10,165 nt of DNA from Candidatus Zhuqueibacterota bacterium. GTDB lineage: Bacteria; KSB1; UBA2214. The position numbers and the translations under genes were made by a program. Numbering within the stretch: the stretch's first letter is position 1; each line of letters starts with the position of its first letter. Shown here piece after piece: positions 5,772-10,165 of this stretch. A model generated the notes under the pieces. That model worked only from the letters and a program-made list of their open reading frames with translations, did not search any database and was not told where the DNA came from. The stretch is from positions 1 to 10,165 of the forward strand of contig JAKJDB010000048.1 of the NCBI GenBank assembly GCA_022706175.1, in the 5' to 3' direction.

Positions 5772-8507
5772 TCAGAACCTTATCTCCAATCCGGTCATCA
5801 CCCGGCGCGGCCAGTCGTAGCGCGCGGGATTGGTGGCCGGCAAATCATCGGGATCATCGTACCAGCTGACCGGGATCACATCGCCCGGCTGATACGGCCG
5901 GCCGGTCACCGGATTGATGATGCGCGGCACTCGGGCGTTGAACACGTTCTCCGCTTCGACCAGCAGGGCCAGGTGCGTCTTGAACAACTCGAACTCTTTG
6001 TACCATTTGAGATCCAGGCGCATCCAGGGATCGGACAGGGAACCGTATTCATCCTTTTCATAGACGTTATTGGCCACATCGATGATGCGGCGGTAGCGTT
6101 TGCCGGACTCGTATTCCCAGCGCAGGGTCACGCCCCATTTCTCCGGCAATCGCACTCCGGCCAAACGAATATTGGCTTTCTCCGGCATGTCGAAATAGAG
6201 ATCCGTCGACAGACGGTAGGGGCGATCCCAACTGAGCCGGCTCTCGCCCAACGGCTTTTCCGACACCTTGCCCGCGGCGACCAGCAGATTGGTGTTGGGC
6301 GTTGAGCTTTTGCCCGTGGCCAGGGCATAGGTGAAATCGATGTTGCCGCTGAGGAACTGGCTGTAGCGCCGGCGAAAACGCATTTCGATCCCGCGGGCCC
6401 GCGCGTAATCCATATTCACATACATGAGAAAGCTGATGTTGCCGTAACGGGGGCTGTATTTGCGCACCGTGGCCGCCGTGGGATAATCAAACATGTCCTT
6501 GTAATAGGCCTTGACCTCCAGGGTCTGGTTGGCGTTGAAACGGTGTTTGAGGCCCAACTCATAGGCCACAGTGGTCGTGGGCTTGAGGTTGGGATTGCCG
6601 AAAAGCTGATAGGTCGCCTCAGAGGTGGAGCGCAGCTTGGCATACACATACTGGCCTTTGGGCTGCTGGGAAAAATGGCCGTAATGGAGATAGAGCACGT
6701 CGTTGTCGGTGACCGGATGGCTGATGCCCAATCGCGGGCTGAGATGACTTTTGCCGCGCAAGCCCCAGAGCTGAAACGTTTCGTCTTTATATTTCACGCG
6801 CGCCGCATCGGTGATGGTCACGGTGTTGGAATCCTTGATCGCGTCGTCGACGTATTTGCCGGGAAACCAATAGTCGTAGCGCAGGCCGATGTTGACGATC
6901 ATGCCGTCGTAGGTGATGCGATCCTGCAGATAGAGAGCGCCGTCGTTGGGGTAGACGCGAAAGTAATCATGGTTGCGTCCCAGGCCGCTCTCGCCGTACC
7001 AGGGCGCATTGATATCCACCACCTGCATGTCCGTATAGCGCGCCTCGAGGCCGGCTTTGATCGAATGTTTGTCGTTCGGCTGAGTGGTGAGATCGGTCTT
7101 GATGGTCCAGTTGTCGCTGAAATAGTCGTACCACCCCTCGGCATCGCCGGTGTCGTAAAAGCCGTCGCCGTACCGGGTTTTCACGTTGCCCTCTGAATCG
7201 GGAATGTAGAGAATGGGCAGCAGGTCCAGTCCTTCCTGATAGTCGCTCCAATGCTTGTTCTGCACCGCGGAGTGGATGCTGGTGAAAAAGCGGGACAGAG
7301 TCATGCGATAAAAAGTTCGACTGTTGAGGGTGTGGATCCACTGCAACGTGGTCAGGTTGGCTTCCTTGGTCAGGGTGTTGTAGTGATCAAGCATTTTGGA
7401 ATAGTCATAGGGAAATCCGCCGATGTCGGTCGCCAGCGAGGTAAAATACCCCTGATTGATGTTCACGGAGCGGTCATGGGAGAGAGACACTTTGCGGCCC
7501 GGCCGGATCTCCCAGGAGAGTTTGCCCATGAGATGCCAATCATTCTCCTGGCGCGGAGCGAATTTTTCATAGGAGGCTTTGGCCGGATAGAGCTTGTCCG
7601 CTTGCGGCAGATAGGTGTCGCTGATGTTGCCGTATCCGCTGAGAAAAAAATTCAGTTTGCCGGGAAGACGCAGCCCGATGGCGGGCAGCAGCCGGCGGGT
7701 GAGCGGCTCCGGACCGCCGAGGGTGAGCTGCACGATGTCGGTGTTGAACGAGGGGAACAGCCCTTTTGCCAGGTTGTCCGATTTGACGCTGACGCCGCCC
7801 GAGTAGTGGTCGGCGCCTTCTTTAGTCTCGATATCCACCACGCCTGACATGGCCTGACCGTACTCGGCATCAAAACCGCCGGTGATGACTTTGAGTTCCT
7901 TGACCGCAGCGGCGTTGACATACAGGGTGTTGGAATAGCCGGACAACGGATCCTTGATGGATTGACCATCGATGATGTACAGGCTCTCATCGGCGCGGCC
8001 GCCGCGGATATGGATCTTGTTGTCCTGAACCACCACGCCGAGCTGTTCGCCCACCAAGTCGGTGACGCTCTCCACCACCTTTTGCTCGATCTCCTCGGAG
8101 GAGATGTGCTGTTGCGAGGCGGTGATGTCGGTTTCGAACAGCGGTTTTTTACCGATGACTTCGACGGATTGGCCCAGAGCCAGGACCGTGGCCTCGAGGC
8201 TGAAATCGATCTGCGTGGTTTTGCCCTGCTCCACATGAACGCCGGTGCGCACCTGCACGGTGTAGCCGATGAGGGACGCCTTGAGATCATAGTCGCCGGG
8301 CGCCAGGTCGCGGATCTCATACACACCGTCGATATTGGTCACCGCGCCTTTATAGGTCCCCGGGACCGAGACGTTGACGCCGGGCAGCGTCTCCTTGGTG
8401 CGCTTGTCGGTGATCCGGCCTCTGATGAGCGACGATTGGGCCCAGGCTGCGGACACACACCACAGGCAGACCAAGCTCAGGATGAATAGGGGCTTGTAGG
8501 ATTTCAT
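5772..8507 (-). CDS. TonB-dependent receptor, Oar-like, with CarboxypepD_reg-like domain (911 aa)
   Basis: This is a TonB-dependent outer-membrane protein of unknown ligand. I chose the ATG at 8507 because it gives a clean signal peptide (MKSYKPLFILSL..., cleavage after AWA at residue 23). The frame also opens at a TTG at 8531, which adds eight residues, overlaps the upstream gene and has no ribosome site. A carboxypeptidase-regulatory-like domain spans about 26-108 (IRGRITDKRTKETLPGVNV, GVYEIRDLAPGDY). The plug spans about 115-230, with IHIRGGRADESLYIIDGQSI at 165-184 and GGFDAEYGQAMSGVVDIETK at 210-229. The remaining roughly 680 residues form the barrel, ending GLEIRF. The RGGRADE/DAEYGQAMSGVV signature marks a different subfamily from the other receptor here and resembles the Oar-like proteins of FCB candidate phyla. 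It begins four bases after the upstream lipoprotein stop and ends 5 bp before the PorV-like gene. Confidence 0.92.
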   Translation of the reverse strand: MKSYKPLFILSLVCLWCVSAAWAQSSLIRGRITDKRTKETLPGVNVSVPGTYKGAVTNIDGVYEIRDLAPGDYDLKASLIGYTVQVRTGVHVEQGKTTQIDFSLEATVLALGQSVEVIGKKPLFETDITASQQHISSEEIEQKVVESVTDLVGEQLGVVVQDNKIHIRGGRADESLYIIDGQSIKDPLSGYSNTLYVNAAAVKELKVITGGFDAEYGQAMSGVVDIETKEGADHYSGGVSVKSDNLAKGLFPSFNTDIVQLTLGGPEPLTRRLLPAIGLRLPGKLNFFLSGYGNISDTYLPQADKLYPAKASYEKFAPRQENDWHLMGKLSWEIRPGRKVSLSHDRSVNINQGYFTSLATDIGGFPYDYSKMLDHYNTLTKEANLTTLQWIHTLNSRTFYRMTLSRFFTSIHSAVQNKHWSDYQEGLDLLPILYIPDSEGNVKTRYGDGFYDTGDAEGWYDYFSDNWTIKTDLTTQPNDKHSIKAGLEARYTDMQVVDINAPWYGESGLGRNHDYFRVYPNDGALYLQDRITYDGMIVNIGLRYDYWFPGKYVDDAIKDSNTVTITDAARVKYKDETFQLWGLRGKSHLSPRLGISHPVTDNDVLYLHYGHFSQQPKGQYVYAKLRSTSEATYQLFGNPNLKPTTTVAYELGLKHRFNANQTLEVKAYYKDMFDYPTAATVRKYSPRYGNISFLMYVNMDYARARGIEMRFRRRYSQFLSGNIDFTYALATGKSSTPNTNLLVAAGKVSEKPLGESRLSWDRPYRLSTDLYFDMPEKANIRLAGVRLPEKWGVTLRWEYESGKRYRRIIDVANNVYEKDEYGSLSDPWMRLDLKWYKEFELFKTHLALLVEAENVFNARVPRIINPVTGRPYQPGDVIPVSWYDDPDDLPATNPARYDWPRRVMTGLEIRF

Positions 8508-8511
8508 GCGT

Positions 8512-10017
8512 TTAACGGTTGAACTCTTCAAAAAGAAGGTAGCGGAAAAAGCCGGTCATATTTTTATTGCCGTCGCACATATGCAGCGGCAGGGAGAAAT
8601 AGATGCACTTTCCCGAGCCGATGGCATAGCGCAGCGCCACTGCGGGCGAACCTTTATAAGGTACGGTGATGGTTGCGGAACTGTCCGGCTCCATCCGCCA
8701 GACCACCTCGGCGCCGGGACCAGGCACCAGGGCGGACACGCGGTTGCCGATCATTTTTTCCAGTTTCAAATCCAGCTGACTGTCATCGGCGCTGCCAAAG
8801 CCGGCGAGCACCCTGACGCCGGCCAGCAGCCGTCCGCCGGGGTTCAGACGATATACCGAGTCCAGGCTGGTGAACGTCCAGGTGGTGTCCGGCGTCTCCT
8901 CATTGCCGTTGCTGATGAAAATTCGGCCGCCGCGGCCGGCAAAGCGGGTGATGCTCAGACCGGCGGCGCTCAAATGCGGCCGGCCGAGATGCGCGAACCA
9001 GATGACTTTTTCAAAATAGGCCAGATTGGCCTCGATATCGAGGGATGAATAGGGCAGCGCGTTCTGAGAATTGATCAGCGGCGTCGTCTCTGAACCGATC
9101 TCCCAGACCGAATAGCCTTCCGGTCCCAACAATTCGTTTAAAATCTCTGTGTAGAAACTTTGCACCTGATACAGGCGCTGGTCCTGGGCAAAATCGTTGA
9201 CCAACAGCACTCCGCCCTTCACCGGCTTGACCACCCAGTGCAACGGCACTGAAGCGTCAGCAGGATCGGGGAACGAAATCGTCCGGCTGGTGGCGCCGGA
9301 GATGTCCTGCGCCTTGACGAAGAAACGATGCTCGCCCGGCGGGATATCGCGCAGAGTGATCTGATCCGCATCGCCCGGCAAAGAGCGCCAGGTGCTGGTG
9401 TCGTCCAGCGCATACAAAATATGGGTGATCGTCTGCCGGCCATCGTCGTCCGAGGCATCCCAGATAAACGTCCGTGTGGGAAAGGTGTACGCCGTTACAT
9501 TCGGATTTCCGCTGATGCTCGGATTGGTGTTCAGGCGAAAAGAGATCGCCGGCGGTGTGTTGTAGACCGGGAAGCGCAGTTCCGCCGGCGTCGAATCCTG
9601 CAGTCCCTGATCGTCCACCGCCCAGACCTTGAAGGTGAATTCGTCGTAACGACTGCGAATGGGCACATAAAAGGTGTCATATTCCTGGGTGGTGAATACA
9701 GGCGTCTCCTGATAATCCCATTGATAGTAATACCCGGCCACCGTGCCGTCCGGATCATCGCCCCACCAGTGCACGATCTGACGGCTCGGCGTTGTATCCA
9801 ATCCCGCGGTGTAGGTCTTGGTCACAATGGTTCCGTCGGTCAGGGTGTCCCGCACGCTGATCTGCGTCTGCGACACCTGAAGGAACAGATGGGTCTGCGG
9901 CGGCTGATTGCCCACCGGATTCGAATCACGGCGATCGCCGAACGGATCCTTGAGACCGCATCCCATGATCAGCAGCAGGCTGAATAAAACGATGATGTGG
10001 GATTTTTTATAATTCAT
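8512..10017 (-). CDS. Lipoprotein with two Ig/FN3-like modules and a C-terminal alpha/beta (GATase-like) domain (501 aa)
   Basis: This is a predicted outer-membrane or surface lipoprotein. With the ATG at 10017 the lipobox LIMGC places the lipidated Cys at residue 20; a GTG at 10023 would add two residues. Neither start has a good ribosome site. A first Ig/FN3-like module lies at about 38-152 (WWGDDPDGTVAGYYYQWD, FKVWAVDDQG) and a second at about 155-250 (WDASDDDG, LRDIPPGEHRFFVKAQD). From about 267 to the end an alternating beta/alpha pattern looks like a class-I glutamine-amidotransferase or ThuA-like fold: GGVLLVNDF, a helix at YTEILNELL, YSVWEIG, KVIWFAH, RGGRIFISNG, and a closing strand-helix CIYFSLPLHM to FFRYLLFEEF. 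No nucleophile-elbow cysteine follows the KVIWFAH strand, so the domain is probably non-catalytic. It is the first gene of the tight cluster, four bases before the 911-residue receptor. The modules are inferred by eye and the role is unknown. Confidence 0.85.
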   Translation of the reverse strand: MNYKKSHIIVLFSLLLIMGCGLKDPFGDRRDSNPVGNQPPQTHLFLQVSQTQISVRDTLTDGTIVTKTYTAGLDTTPSRQIVHWWGDDPDGTVAGYYYQWDYQETPVFTTQEYDTFYVPIRSRYDEFTFKVWAVDDQGLQDSTPAELRFPVYNTPPAISFRLNTNPSISGNPNVTAYTFPTRTFIWDASDDDGRQTITHILYALDDTSTWRSLPGDADQITLRDIPPGEHRFFVKAQDISGATSRTISFPDPADASVPLHWVVKPVKGGVLLVNDFAQDQRLYQVQSFYTEILNELLGPEGYSVWEIGSETTPLINSQNALPYSSLDIEANLAYFEKVIWFAHLGRPHLSAAGLSITRFAGRGGRIFISNGNEETPDTTWTFTSLDSVYRLNPGGRLLAGVRVLAGFGSADDSQLDLKLEKMIGNRVSALVPGPGAEVVWRMEPDSSATITVPYKGSPAVALRYAIGSGKCIYFSLPLHMCDGNKNMTGFFRYLLFEEFNR

Positions 10018-10117
10018 TGCCACACAAATAAAAAGGAAACAGCTTTACCTCGGTCCAATGTTCCTCATGGCCGCCGCGTTCCATGTCCCAAGCGAACGAA
10101 TGAAACGGCGGGGGCGA

Positions 10118-10165
10118 CTATTTTTTTTGCTGCAAGAGCGCCAGGGCAGGCTGAGCGCGTTGAAC
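10118..10165 (-). CDS. Possible C-terminal tail of an upstream gene
   Basis: One minus-strand frame that is open at the window edge reads VQRAQPALALLQQKK and stops at TAG (10120-10118), about 100 bp before the first lipoprotein. A hydrophobic-to-lysine C-terminus is plausible for a real protein. The other two minus frames are also open at the edge, ending further in (one at TAA 10047-10045), and a plus-strand frame from the ATG at 10058 is open too. The sequence here cannot decide which is real. Confidence 0.22.
   Translation of the reverse strand, partial: VQRAQPALALLQQKK

Noticed and set aside
4732..5820. 362-codon plus-strand open frame
   Set aside because: It mirrors the PorV-like gene, whose family hallmark and C-terminal Phe are unmistakable; the antisense product shows only His/Gly/Ala-rich sequence.
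8505..8531. TTG start at 8531 for the 911-residue receptor
   Set aside because: It would place eight extra residues before the signal peptide and overlap the upstream gene by 20 bp, without a ribosome site. The ATG at 8507 gives a standard signal peptide and a 4-bp gap.
10066..10085. catgg/ccatg inverted repeat upstream of the operon
   Set aside because: Only five pairs with a ten-base loop and no following T-run; too weak to call a terminator or operator.
1..10165. tRNA, rRNA, CRISPR arrays, insertion sequences or phage genes
   Set aside because: Reading by eye found no spaced direct repeats, transposase motifs or tRNA-like elements; nearly all bases are in the six protein genes.

Overview
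The window reads as a piece of a chromosome from a diderm bacterium of the FCB (Fibrobacterota-Chlorobiota-Bacteroidota) superphylum, probably an uncultured lineage outside Bacteroidota proper, such as KSB1, Calditrichota or Marinimicrobia. Two TonB-dependent receptors with N-terminal carboxypeptidase-regulatory-like domains and a PorV/PorQ-type barrel point to the FCB group. Against Bacteroidota itself stand two strong Shine-Dalgarno sites (before the alkyltransferase and the 904-residue receptor) and a promoter with a perfect TTGACA -35 box. This placement is inference. The DNA is fairly GC-rich, and nothing looks foreign or mobile.

All supported genes lie on the minus strand, so the order of transcription runs from high to low coordinates. 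From the right edge: a possible tail of an upstream gene (10118-10165, weak); a lipoprotein with two Ig/FN3-like modules and an alpha/beta C-terminal domain (8512-10017); a 911-residue TonB-dependent receptor (5772-8507); a PorV/PorQ-like outer-membrane barrel (4744-5766); and a lipoprotein with NHL-type beta-propeller repeats (3506-4744). These four genes are separated by 4 bp, 5 bp and a 1-bp TAATG overlap, so they almost certainly form one translationally coupled operon. After a 117-bp gap holding a possible attenuator hairpin comes a second receptor of another subfamily (904 residues, 674-3388), closed by a clear intrinsic terminator at 628-656. A separate unit follows: a sigma-70-like promoter (527-555), a strong ribosome binding site, and an O6-alkylguanine-DNA alkyltransferase (1-494) that runs off the left edge with only its extreme C-terminus missing.

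Every product from 10017 down to 674 carries a signal peptide or lipobox, so the operon builds a set of outer-membrane or periplasmic proteins: two plug-type barrels, one FadL/PorV-type barrel and two lipoproteins. There is no SusD-like protein, no TonB/ExbB/ExbD and no enzyme to name the substrate. The most interesting point is this combination (TonB-dependent receptor, PorV-like barrel, propeller lipoprotein, Ig plus alpha/beta lipoprotein), which may be a surface uptake or secretion/attachment assembly. The long plus-strand reading frames are antisense shadows. No RNA genes, CRISPR arrays, insertion sequences or stretches over 300 bases without a gene were seen.
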